A stretch of DNA of 5,928 nt from the NCBI GenBank assembly GCA_030654205.1, contig JAURXW010000020.1, forward strand, positions 1 to 5,928, in the 5' to 3' direction. The translations under genes and the position numbers were made by a program. Below, piece after piece: positions 1 through 5,928 of this stretch. How positions within the stretch are numbered: the first letter of the stretch is position 1; each line of letters opens with the position of its first letter. The DNA is from Bacteriovorax sp. (GTDB lineage: Bacteria > Bdellovibrionota > Bacteriovoracia > Bacteriovoracales > Bacteriovoracaceae). Under the pieces are notes generated by a model. That model made no database searches. It was not told the DNA's origin and saw nothing but the letters and a program-made list of their open reading frames with translations.

Positions 1-467
1 TTCTTAACTGCTAAATGGCGATCGAAAGTATAAGCTGCCATATGAAGTGACTCTACCATTGCGCCAATTGATTCTTCGGCGTGGCCCTTAACGATAAATC
101 CATCGAGGTGAATTGTCGCATCTTCGTATTTAGCACTAACAGCTTTGTAAACTGTAGCAATTTGTCTTCTTAGAATTTCTTTTGTGAGTTTAGTTTTGTC
201 CCCAAGGCCTACAATTAAAGCAGTTGCACCACTTAGCATTGTGATTGAAAACATTTCGCCGCAGTCACCTTTGTAATGCTTAGATGCAACTGAATGTTCA
301 AAGGATTCAGCTAGTTCAGCTGACCAGTGTGAATGCGAAAGAATTTTTTCAGATTTTTTTGTTTCTACTTTTTTAGTTACTTTTACTTCTTGTGTTTTGT
401 TGAAGCAAGAAAAGATATGAAGCTCAGTACCTGATTGTTTTGCTTCAAAACTTAAATTAATTTTCAT
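1..467 (-). CDS. pepA: Leucyl aminopeptidase (M17 family), N-terminal part, partial at left edge
   Basis: The frame is open from the ATG at 467-465 to the window edge, giving 155 codons. It matches the N-terminal, non-catalytic domain of M17 aminopeptidases: a short beta strand start (MKINLSFEAK), a GLGDKTKLTKEILRR block at residues 87-101 (the family's G.G....T.E.LR motif), and AMVESLHMAAYTFDRH at 136-151, like the conserved EG..L..Y.FD helix just before the interdomain linker. The catalytic domain with its two metal ions would lie outside the window. Family members are cytosolic hexamers that release N-terminal residues, preferring leucine; E. coli PepA also binds DNA, and nothing here tests that. 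Residues 24-41 are a lysine-rich low-complexity stretch not typical of the domain. The start is supported by a GGAG five bases upstream; a nearby ATG at 478-476 is out of frame. The gene is divergent from the LptF-like gene, as pepA is in E. coli. Confidence 0.88.
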   Translation of the reverse strand, partial: MKINLSFEAKQSGTELHIFSCFNKTQEVKVTKKVETKKSEKILSHSHWSAELAESFEHSVASKHYKGDCGEMFSITMLSGATALIVGLGDKTKLTKEILRRQIATVYKAVSAKYEDATIHLDGFIVKGHAEESIGAMVESLHMAAYTFDRHLAVK

Positions 468-472
468 TGGAA

Positions 473-476
473 CTCC
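473..476 (-). promoter_or_regulatory. Ribosome binding site of pepA
   Basis: On the minus strand this reads GGAG, with a five-base spacer (TTCCA) before the ATG at 467. It decides the start, because another ATG at 478-476 is out of frame and has no such motif at a suitable distance. Confidence 0.7.
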
Positions 477-494
477 ATTGGCCCTAGTAATTGA

Positions 495-524
495 TTGTTA
501 AAAAAATCGTATTCGGGCTAAAAT
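495..524 (+). promoter_or_regulatory. Candidate sigma-70 promoter of the LptF-like gene
   Basis: A weak -35 box TTGTTA (495-500) lies 18 bp before a good -10 box TAAAAT (519-524). Transcription would be expected to start near 531, only about four bases before the ATG at 535. The -10 box sits inside a short inverted repeat, GCTA-AAA-TAGC (517-527). No clear matching promoter for the divergent pepA gene could be placed in the same 67-bp gap. This is a motif match by eye only. Confidence 0.4.
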
Positions 525-534
525 AGCACAATCT

Positions 535-1698
535 ATGTTAAAAGTAACTACTAGGTATCTGGCTTCCACTTTTATTCCTCCTTTTGTTTTAGGCTTCATT
601 TTCTTTGTAGCCTTCTTAATAACATTTTATATGTTTCGGGTTATCGGTCTTATTGTTAATAAGGGCGTAGATGTCATGACAGTTATCTCAATGGTATTAA
701 ATCTCAGCGTATCGTTTTTTCCATTGGCCATGCCATTGGCCGCTTTTTTTGCCACTATTTTTACAATGAACAAATTGAGTGAAGACTCGGAAATCATTGC
801 TATGCGCTCTTTTGGAATAACTAAATTTAAAATTTATACGCCATTTCTTGTTACTAGTTTATTAATTGCGATCACCGTTCATTCTCTTTATAGCGTTTTT
901 ATTCCTAAGGCGAATGCCGCTTTTAAAAATACAATTGTAAAGCTTACATCGTCCGGAATGTTAACCAGTATTAAATCAGGACAATTTTTTACAGACATCC
1001 CAAATGCCACACTATTTGCAGAAAATGTAAGTGAGGATGGGAATAATTTTAAAGAAGTATTTTTACATGTTCTCGATAAAAACAAATTAGAACAAAAGAT
1101 TATTTTTGCCCACACTGGCTCTTTGATTAAAATATATGAAGACCAATGGCATGCACCTAGTCTTAGACTTCATCTAAATGAAGGAAATATTATTAAGATG
1201 GATCAATTAGGTACGCAAGTTGAAAAAATCTTATTTAAAGAATACGACTTTCCTGTATTTAATTCTGATTATGCAATGACCATGCTTGATAAAGACAGCA
1301 TGAAAACAAATTTAGAATTGGTTAAAATCATTAATGATAAAAAAATTAAATACAAAGAAGCAGTAACGAATAAGACGAATGCGGATGAAACATTGGAACT
1401 TAAAAAAACTTATTACCGAACCCAAGTCGAGCTCTATTCAAGATATGCAGCATTTCCTCAAATCCTTTTATTTGTATTTCTAGGTTTTTCCCTTGGCATT
1501 AAGCGTGGAAGAGGGGCCGGAGGAAATAGTTCATCACAGGCCATAATTATTTTAGTGAGTTATTATATTCTTTATTTTTTTCTTATAAGTTTGGCACAAA
1601 AATCTTCTCTAGATCCCATGATTGCAAATTTTGGACCTAGTGCACTTTTATTTTTTGTAGCTTTTCATTTTTATAAAAAGCTAGATTGGATAGGATAG
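535..1698 (+). CDS. lptF: LPS export ABC transporter permease, LptF/LptG (YjgP/YjgQ) family
   Basis: The protein (387 aa) is an inner-membrane subunit of the type that works with LptB ATPase and LptC to extract lipopolysaccharide and pass it to the periplasmic bridge. It shows the family layout: an N-terminal RYL motif, membrane segments at about 14-38, 50-77 and 103-123, a large periplasmic beta-rich region (about 124-300), then membrane segments at about 304-322, 335-354 and 364-381. The block SEDSEIIAMRSFGITK (82-97) matches the conserved coupling-loop region after the second membrane segment, and the stretch around 148-178 (SGQFF...FKEVFLHVL) resembles E. coli LptF. The length is normal for the family. 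LptF is preferred over LptG because of this similarity and the divergent pepA neighbour, but the two paralogues are hard to separate by eye. No lptG follows; the next gene is convergent. The ATG has no Shine-Dalgarno sequence. Confidence 0.88.
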   Translation: MLKVTTRYLASTFIPPFVLGFIFFVAFLITFYMFRVIGLIVNKGVDVMTVISMVLNLSVSFFPLAMPLAAFFATIFTMNKLSEDSEIIAMRSFGITKFKIYTPFLVTSLLIAITVHSLYSVFIPKANAAFKNTIVKLTSSGMLTSIKSGQFFTDIPNATLFAENVSEDGNNFKEVFLHVLDKNKLEQKIIFAHTGSLIKIYEDQWHAPSLRLHLNEGNIIKMDQLGTQVEKILFKEYDFPVFNSDYAMTMLDKDSMKTNLELVKIINDKKIKYKEAVTNKTNADETLELKKTYYRTQVELYSRYAAFPQILLFVFLGFSLGIKRGRGAGGNSSSQAIIILVSYYILYFFLISLAQKSSLDPMIANFGPSALLFFVAFHFYKKLDWIG

Positions 1699-1722
1699 GA
1701 CAATAATTTATTAAAGCTTTTT
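1675..1722. terminator. Possible bidirectional terminator between convergent genes (weak)
   Basis: Two 8-base arms, AAAAAGCT (1675-1682) and AGCTTTTT (1715-1722), are inverted repeats flanking the convergent stop codons at 1698 and 1711. The A-run/T-run symmetry would suit termination from both sides. The stem is short and AT-rich, however, the loop is 32 bases, and the T-run lies inside the stem. An inner AT-only hairpin, AATAA-T-TTATT (1702-1712), lies in the loop. It is the only terminator candidate between the two genes. Confidence 0.25.
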
Positions 1723-3030
1723 CACAGGTAAATTGACAGGAAGAGTTGGGGCCACCGGTTGTTTTGGTGAGGGTGCCGTAACTCCATTTTTAGTAGCTGG
1801 AGTCACCGGAGCAACAATTGTTGGATGATCTTTTTGATTTAATTTAATATAATCTTCGCTTGTCACAACAGTTCCATCTTTTTGAAAAACAAATAGTGGG
1901 CTCATATATTTGGTTTTGATATCTTCAGGAAAAACAATGTTTTTAACAGCACTTTTAGCATTAAGGGCGATCAGCTTATTATTGTAAAATATTTTAATTG
2001 ATTTGGTATTTCCTACAAATAGACGAATTTTTTCACCACGTAGAAATACACTTCTACCTTGGCGTAAAACATATTTTTTAATTTCCTTATCATCAACTTT
2101 ATAAGTGATCCAAGAATCACCATCGACGGCATTAATAAATACGTTTTCAATTCCCTTAGTTACTCTAACTTTATAGCGCGAAGGAAAAATTTCCTCCATT
2201 TTATTCTCTGGAATTGAATCATCCTCAGAGAATTGTTTTTCACCTAGTGAAATCGTTTTTAAAACAACATCGTTAATAGTTATTTCAGACTTCTGACTTG
2301 AGTCTTTTTTATCTTGAATAATATTTACTTTAATGGGATTCAGTTGAGCTGCTAAGTTGTCATCTTGTTTTACAATCGTTTTGGTAGGTGCAGTTTTTGG
2401 TGCAGCTTTTAGTTTTTGATGAATCGTGCTTAGTACTTGAGGTAATTTTAAGCGTTCTTCGGCTGAACGATCAATTAAGTTTTTAATATTAAATCCAATA
2501 ACTCCAAAAATCAAAATACCAACGACAACTTTTGCTAAAAATGCAACAGAAGACGCTGTGACACTTTTAACGGTTTCAAGTGGAGTAGCGACCATTGAAG
2601 TGAGAGTATTTCTTGCAGTTTCATTTCTCATTTCATAATTGGGAATTTCTTTTTTAATATTTTTATTATTTCTATTATAGGTTGCTTCAAGAGAGTTAAG
2701 GGCAACTTCTTGGTTTATTCCTAAAATTTTTGCTGCAGATTTTACAAAACCACGAACATAAGTTTTACTCGGCAATTTAGCGAGATCATTATTTTCCAGG
2801 TGTTCAAGTAATCCCATGTGGACTTTTGTTTGTTGAGAAATAGCTTTTAGATTTAAGCCTTTTTCTTCACGTTTAGAACGTAAAAGTTCTCCAATGAAAA
2901 TAATTGTTTCCGGAACCTCTTTGACTTCGAGATGTTCAACTCGCTCAATAGGATCCGCCGCAATTGAATCTGTTACAATTGGTTGAGTTTCATTTTCGTC
3001 TGTAGGTGTGTCGTTTATTTCTTCTGTCAT
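1711..3030 (-). CDS. rodZ: RodZ-like membrane protein with N-terminal helix-turn-helix domain
   Basis: The protein (439 aa) has the RodZ architecture. An acidic N-terminal tail (1-40) is followed by an Xre-type helix-turn-helix of the RodZ subtype at about 45-117 (GELLRSKREEKGLNLKAISQ, then KLPSKTYVRGFVKSAAKILG). One membrane segment at about 164-182 leads to a linker and a C-terminal RodZ beta domain (DUF4115 type) at about 287-368, containing SWITYKVDD, LRQGRSVFLRG and LFVGNTKSIKIFYNNK. RodZ links the MreB cytoskeleton to the cell-wall elongation machinery; the aromatic residues Y91 and F95 fall where E. coli RodZ contacts MreB. A proline-rich periplasmic tail (402-436) extends beyond the usual domain end. 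E. coli RodZ is about 337 aa, so this one is long. It is the last gene of the operon, 6 bp after the TPR lipoprotein gene. No other ATG, GTG or TTG codon lies in frame before the HTH, so the start is fixed although no Shine-Dalgarno sequence is visible. Confidence 0.85.
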   Translation of the reverse strand: MTEEINDTPTDENETQPIVTDSIAADPIERVEHLEVKEVPETIIFIGELLRSKREEKGLNLKAISQQTKVHMGLLEHLENNDLAKLPSKTYVRGFVKSAAKILGINQEVALNSLEATYNRNNKNIKKEIPNYEMRNETARNTLTSMVATPLETVKSVTASSVAFLAKVVVGILIFGVIGFNIKNLIDRSAEERLKLPQVLSTIHQKLKAAPKTAPTKTIVKQDDNLAAQLNPIKVNIIQDKKDSSQKSEITINDVVLKTISLGEKQFSEDDSIPENKMEEIFPSRYKVRVTKGIENVFINAVDGDSWITYKVDDKEIKKYVLRQGRSVFLRGEKIRLFVGNTKSIKIFYNNKLIALNAKSAVKNIVFPEDIKTKYMSPLFVFQKDGTVVTSEDYIKLNQKDHPTIVAPVTPATKNGVTAPSPKQPVAPTLPVNLPVKKL

Positions 3031-3036
3031 AATTTT

Positions 3037-3909
3037 TTAAAAGTTAGGCGATTCAATAGTTTTGGATTCTTTTATTATTTCTGTTTGAAAATTTTGGTTT
3101 GCAGACTGTTCACGTAATTCAGCAGATATTTTTTTTAATTGAATTCCCGCCAGTGTATTAAAGCGTGAATTCGGAAATTTAGTCATTATGTCTTTAAGTT
3201 TGATTCTAGATTCTTCAAATCGATTTAAATTCATTAGGACAAGTGCCTGTTGATAATGAGGAGCGGGCTCAGTGACACAAGTGCCTTTAGATGATTCTTG
3301 AAAAGAAACTAGAGCTTGTTTGAATTTATATTCTTCAAAATAAAGTTCACCAAGTTTAAAATGGGCCTGGCAATATTCATCTTTTTCTTTTATTGATTTA
3401 AAAAGATATTCAAATCCTGTAGCTCGATCACCTTCTTTTAAGGCCAAAACCGCAAGATTGTAATAATTTCTGAATTGATTAGTAAAGGTTAGGTCTTCAA
3501 GTGTTTTTTCATACTGGAATTTTGCTTCTTTTAAGCGATTTTGCTCCATATATATTGAACCAAGATTAACACGGGCATCTGAGTTTTTTGGGTCGAGATC
3601 AAGTGCTTTTAATAATTCTTTTTCGGCTAAAGCAGGTTGTTCTCTAAAGTAATAGGCCATTCCTAAATTATTTCTGATTTGTGAATCATTAGGTTCTAGT
3701 TCTTTGGCCTTCAATAAATTAATCAAAGCCTGAGAATAGTTTTTCTTAATGAGCTCGCTCGTGCCTTGTCCGTAATAAACTTCAGATTTTTTTTGTTCAG
3801 TTGTTTTTTCTGCGAGCTCATTAGTAGCGCAAGAAGCTAAAAACATAGCAGCTAAAAAAAATGTACCTAAATATCCATGGTGCTTAATACTTCTTAAAGC
3901 ATTTTTCAT
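3037..3909 (-). CDS. TPR-repeat outer-membrane lipoprotein, PilF/PilW (Tgl)-like
   Basis: The protein (290 aa) starts with a basic stretch, a hydrophobic segment (14-25) and the lipobox LASC, with lipidated Cys27. The residue after it is Ala, not Asp, so outer-membrane delivery is expected. About six tetratricopeptide repeats follow, roughly at 42-75, 76-109, 110-143, 144-177, 178-211 and 215-248. They are clearest at NNLGMAYYFREQPALAEKELLKALDLDP and VNLGSIYMEQNRLKEAKFQYEKTL (written here across repeats 2 and 3). PilF/PilW/Tgl proteins have this same plan (lipoprotein, about six TPRs, about 250 aa) and promote assembly of type IV pilus secretins. The next gene is rodZ-like, as in the rlmN-pilF-rodZ order of Gammaproteobacteria, which supports the PilF reading. 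TPR lipoproteins are hard to separate by sequence, so an NlpI-type or other adaptor remains possible. The start is well supported by a GAGGT five bases upstream. Confidence 0.8.
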   Translation of the reverse strand: MKNALRSIKHHGYLGTFFLAAMFLASCATNELAEKTTEQKKSEVYYGQGTSELIKKNYSQALINLLKAKELEPNDSQIRNNLGMAYYFREQPALAEKELLKALDLDPKNSDARVNLGSIYMEQNRLKEAKFQYEKTLEDLTFTNQFRNYYNLAVLALKEGDRATGFEYLFKSIKEKDEYCQAHFKLGELYFEEYKFKQALVSFQESSKGTCVTEPAPHYQQALVLMNLNRFEESRIKLKDIMTKFPNSRFNTLAGIQLKKISAELREQSANQNFQTEIIKESKTIESPNF

Positions 3910-3914
3910 TTAGA

Positions 3915-3919
3915 ACCTC
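3915..3919 (-). promoter_or_regulatory. Ribosome binding site of the TPR lipoprotein gene
   Basis: On the minus strand this reads GAGGT with a five-base spacer before the ATG at 3909. It is the clearest Shine-Dalgarno motif in the operon, in contrast to the following rodZ-like gene, which has none. The 43-bp gap that holds it (3910-3952) shows no hairpin with a T-run, so the methyltransferase and lipoprotein genes are probably co-transcribed. Confidence 0.75.
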
Positions 3920-3952
3920 ATATCCTAAAAGACTAATAGAGAAGTTGCTATT

Positions 3953-5113
3953 TTACTCGTTATTTTTTCTTCTTGTAAATATGCCTATTGTTTCAAAATG
4001 TTGAGTTGAAGGAAATAAATCGAATAACTCTAAACTTTGAAGTTCATAATTTTTTAAAACGGGCAAAGTGTCTCTTGTGAAGCTAGTGGCCTGACAGGCA
4101 ATAAAAATAAAACCATCAGGTTTAAACTCGGCTAAGAATTCATGAAGATTTTTAAGTCCCGATCTTGGAGGATCGATAATTAGCCAATTTGGACGAGGAA
4201 TTCCATTGGCTTTTAAACCAATTAAAGATTTTATTGCCGATTTATCGTATAAATCGCACGAATAAAATTTTTGGTGTCCATTAGCATCAGGTGGTTTTCT
4301 GTATTTATCCACAACTAAGATTTGATTTCTAAATTTGGCAGTTAGGTTTCCGTTTCCACCGAAAAGGTCATAGACCATTGCTTTGGCCGGAATAACTTGT
4401 TCAGCCTTTTTTTGTACCCAATTGCGGAGTTTTTCATTCATCTCAAAATTGACTTGAGTGAATCCACCATTGGCGTAATTGCGGTTTATTGAAAGTTGAA
4501 CATTATGTCCTTCGCGAGTGTCGTGTTCTTTAGCGTAGAGTTCAATATGACCAATCGGCGGCTCTTTTGCCAAAAGATTCAGCCAAGAATTTTCTGCATA
4601 TAAAGCTCGAAGTTCATAGGCGATGCTTGGGTCAATAATTAAGCAATTGGGAACGGCAATGATTTGTTGCTGCTCATCTAAAAGGCCTAATAATTTTTTC
4701 TTTTTATCGTAATGAAGTTGAATTCTATTTCTATAATTCAAACGACGAGTCGCGCCATGCACCGTAATGGGCATTTCTGGAAATTTAAACAAATGTCGAG
4801 TCAGGGCTTGTTTTTTATATTCAAGCTCTTTTTCGTAAGTGGTATGTTGAAAATCACAGCCGTTACATTGATTAAAATGCACGCAGTCTGGAACTTTTCT
4901 ATCCGGAGAAGGCCGACTAATCTCTAAAAGTTTGGCAAATCGCACGCCTTTTTTCGAAGAAAAAATCTCAGCGCTTCCTGTTTCACCAGGCAATGTCTTT
5001 TTAATAAAGGTTACTTGGCGCTTAACTTCACCACTCTCGGGGTCAGTTTCCTCAGATTTAAATACGCCTTGCCCAAGAGGATCAATGTGTTCGATGCGAA
5101 AGTCTATTTTCAT
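3953..5113 (-). CDS. RNA 5-methyluridine methyltransferase, RumA (RlmD)/TrmA family, with TRAM-like and Fe-S motifs
   Basis: The protein (386 aa) should transfer a methyl group from S-adenosylmethionine to carbon 5 of a uridine in rRNA or tRNA. An N-terminal TRAM-like RNA-binding region (about 1-70, ending in SPDRKVPDC) carries a short acidic insertion at 21-31. Cysteines C77, C83, C86 and C157 reproduce the spacing of the RumA [4Fe-4S] ligands (C81, C87, C90, C162 in E. coli RlmD). GGFTQVN (216-222) matches the family's FxQVN motif. The SAM motif is DLFGGNGN (249-256), DPPRSGL (314-320) is motif IV, C340 in [10 protein letters not shown] is the expected catalytic nucleophile, and E374 in HFETIG the expected general base. 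All key residues are present, but the wording around motif I and C340 departs from the usual DLYCGxG and SCNPxTxARD. The target base cannot be named from sequence. This is the first gene of the operon; a weak AAGAAG lies five bases before the ATG. Confidence 0.87.
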   Translation of the reverse strand: MKIDFRIEHIDPLGQGVFKSEETDPESGEVKRQVTFIKKTLPGETGSAEIFSSKKGVRFAKLLEISRPSPDRKVPDCVHFNQCNGCDFQHTTYEKELEYKKQALTRHLFKFPEMPITVHGATRRLNYRNRIQLHYDKKKKLLGLLDEQQQIIAVPNCLIIDPSIAYELRALYAENSWLNLLAKEPPIGHIELYAKEHDTREGHNVQLSINRNYANGGFTQVNFEMNEKLRNWVQKKAEQVIPAKAMVYDLFGGNGNLTAKFRNQILVVDKYRKPPDANGHQKFYSCDLYDKSAIKSLIGLKANGIPRPNWLIIDPPRSGLKNLHEFLAEFKPDGFIFIACQATSFTRDTLPVLKNYELQSLELFDLFPSTQHFETIGIFTRRKNNE

Positions 5114-5148
5114 AATTTCTTCTTTAAGATTTCCTGATTTAATTTCTA

Positions 5149-5177
5149 ATGATATGCTCTTGCGTTCCCTTATACAA
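5149..5177 (-). promoter_or_regulatory. Candidate promoter of the methyltransferase-lipoprotein-rodZ operon
   Basis: On the minus strand, TTGTAT (5177-5172) is followed after exactly 17 bp by TATCAT (5154-5149), one mismatch from the -10 consensus. Transcription would start near 5142, giving a leader of about 29 bases. The -35 box matches only the TTG core of the consensus. It shares bases with the upstream TACAAT on the plus strand, so divergent transcription may compete here. Confidence 0.45.
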
Positions 5178-5194
5178 TCTAAATGCTACAATCT
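5173..5194 (+). promoter_or_regulatory. Tandem TACAATCT repeat: candidate -10 region(s) of lepA
   Basis: The 8-mer TACAATCT occurs twice, at 5173-5180 and 5187-5194, 14 bp apart. The second copy is preceded by TGC (5184-5186), making an extended -10 element (TGnTACAAT) that needs little from a -35 box; no good -35 lies at the right distance. Transcription from the second copy would start near 5199, leaving a leader of about nine bases that still contains an AGG (5201-5203) four bases before the lepA ATG. The first copy would give a leader of about 23 bases. Confidence 0.45.
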
Positions 5195-5207
5195 TTATGC
5201 AGGCAAT

Positions 5208-5928
5208 ATGGACCAAAAGTTTATCCGCAATTTCTCTATCATCGCCCACATTGACCACGGCAAGTCTACACTCGCCGATAGGATCATGGAAGCAACCTTC
5301 GCCGTCAGTAACCGCGAGAAAAAAGACCGTTTATTAGATAATATGGATCTTGAGCGCGAACGCGGTATTACCATTAAGGCCCAAGCAGTGCGCATTACCT
5401 ATAAGGCGCTTGACGGAAATACCTATTATTTTAATTTAATAGACACTCCAGGGCACGTGGATTTCTCCTACGAAGTTTCACGATCATTGGCATCTTGCGA
5501 TGGAGCACTTTTAGTCGTTGATGCCTCTCAAGGTGTAGAAGCTCAAACTCTGGCCAACGTTTATATGGCCATTGATAATAATTTGGAAATTGTCCCAGTT
5601 ATTAATAAAATTGATTTGCCCCATGCCGATCCTGAAAAGGTTAAAAAAGAAGTAGAAGACATAATTGGTATAGATACCAGTGATGCATGTTTGGTATCAG
5701 CAAAAAGTGGTTTGGGAATTGATGAACTTTTAGAAGTTATTGTTAAAAAAATTCCACCTCCAGTGGGCAAAAGAGATAATGATCTTCAAGCTTTGATCTT
5801 TGATTCTTGGTTCGATAATTACCAAGGAGTTGTTATCTTGGTCAGAGTTGTCGAAGGGACAATGAAGAAAAAAGATAAAGTCTTTTTAAAAAATGCTGGG
5901 ATGGAATATGAAATTTTAAAACTCGGTG
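5208..5928 (+). CDS. lepA: Elongation factor 4 (LepA), N-terminal part, partial at right edge
   Basis: Translation from the ATG at 5208 gives 240 codons and no stop before the window edge; full LepA is about 600 aa. The GTPase domain is complete: P-loop AHIDHGKST (13-21), switch I ERGITIK (51-57), DTPGH (79-83), NKID (133-136) and SAK (164-166). The LepA-specific opening [16 protein letters not shown] and the stretch IPPPVG...[17 protein letters not shown] separate it from EF-G, TypA and RF3. The fragment ends inside domain II. LepA is a ribosome-binding translational GTPase implicated in elongation under stress and in ribosome assembly. The first 80 codons use more C-ending codons (ATC, GCC, CGC, ACC) than the neighbouring genes, as expected of a better expressed gene. 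A short AGG four bases upstream is the only ribosome binding motif. It is divergent from the methyltransferase operon. Confidence 0.96.
   Translation, partial: MDQKFIRNFSIIAHIDHGKSTLADRIMEATFAVSNREKKDRLLDNMDLERERGITIKAQAVRITYKALDGNTYYFNLIDTPGHVDFSYEVSRSLASCDGALLVVDASQGVEAQTLANVYMAIDNNLEIVPVINKIDLPHADPEKVKKEVEDIIGIDTSDACLVSAKSGLGIDELLEVIVKKIPPPVGKRDNDLQALIFDSWFDNYQGVVILVRVVEGTMKKKDKVFLKNAGMEYEILKLG

Noticed and set aside
888..1115. Minus-strand open frame of 75 codons inside the LptF-like gene
   Set aside because: It lies wholly within a well-supported membrane protein gene, shows no family resemblance and has no context of its own; it is a shadow frame.
1685..1700. Short GGATA tandem repeat at the end of the LptF-like gene
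   Set aside because: Only two to three units, partly coding for the C-terminal residues; too short to be called a repeat element.
3910..3952. Possible terminator or internal promoter between methyltransferase and lipoprotein genes
   Set aside because: No hairpin followed by a T-run and no well-spaced -35/-10 pair could be found in these 43 bp.
4712..4927. Plus-strand open frame of 71 codons inside the methyltransferase gene
   Set aside because: It is antisense to conserved Fe-S and TRAM-like coding sequence, and its translation resembles no known domain.
5149..5337. Plus-strand open frame overlapping the lepA promoter region and 5' end
   Set aside because: It runs out of frame through the LepA P-loop coding sequence, which is unmistakable in the other frame.
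5195..5770. Minus-strand open frames of 66 and 69 codons within lepA
   Set aside because: Both are antisense to the conserved GTPase domain of LepA and have no recognisable features.

Overview
The window is ordinary chromosomal DNA from an AT-rich Gram-negative bacterium. The Gram-negative assignment rests on an LPS-export permease of the LptF/LptG family and on a TPR lipoprotein with a clean lipobox and no inner-membrane retention signal. The low GC, a lone LptF-like gene, and the mix of a PilF-like lipoprotein, a RodZ-like protein and a RumA/TrmA-type methyltransferase suggest a Bdellovibrionota/Bacteriovoracales-type organism. That placement is inference from gene content and style; a LepA or LptF tree would settle it. 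I see no mobile element, CRISPR array, rRNA or tRNA gene, or phage gene.

Layout. (1) Positions 1-467, minus strand: the 5' part of an M17 leucyl aminopeptidase (pepA), running off the left edge. (2) Positions 468-534: a 67-bp divergent promoter region. (3) Positions 535-1698, plus strand: an LptF-like permease whose putative -10 box lies so close to the ATG that the mRNA may be leaderless or nearly so. (4) Positions 1699-1710: 12 bp between convergent stop codons. (5) Positions 5113-1711, minus strand: a three-gene operon in the order RNA m5U methyltransferase of the RumA/TrmA type, TPR lipoprotein (PilF-like), RodZ-like protein, with gaps of 43 and 6 bp. (6) Positions 5114-5207: a 94-bp divergent region with overlapping promoter elements. 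(7) Positions 5208-5928, plus strand: the first 240 codons of lepA (elongation factor 4), running off the right edge.

How the genes fit together. LptF (LPS export), the PilF-like lipoprotein (outer-membrane assembly, often of type IV pilins) and RodZ (MreB-linked cell shape) are all envelope biogenesis genes. The methyltransferase and LepA act on RNA or the ribosome. Two neighbourhoods resemble ones known from Gammaproteobacteria: divergent pepA/lptF, and pilF followed by rodZ downstream of an RNA methyltransferase gene (rlmN there, a RumA-type gene here). No intergenic gap exceeds 100 bp, so little room is left for hidden genes. I found no convincing new system; the noteworthy points are gene order, unusual translation starts, and the atypical motifs of the methyltransferase.
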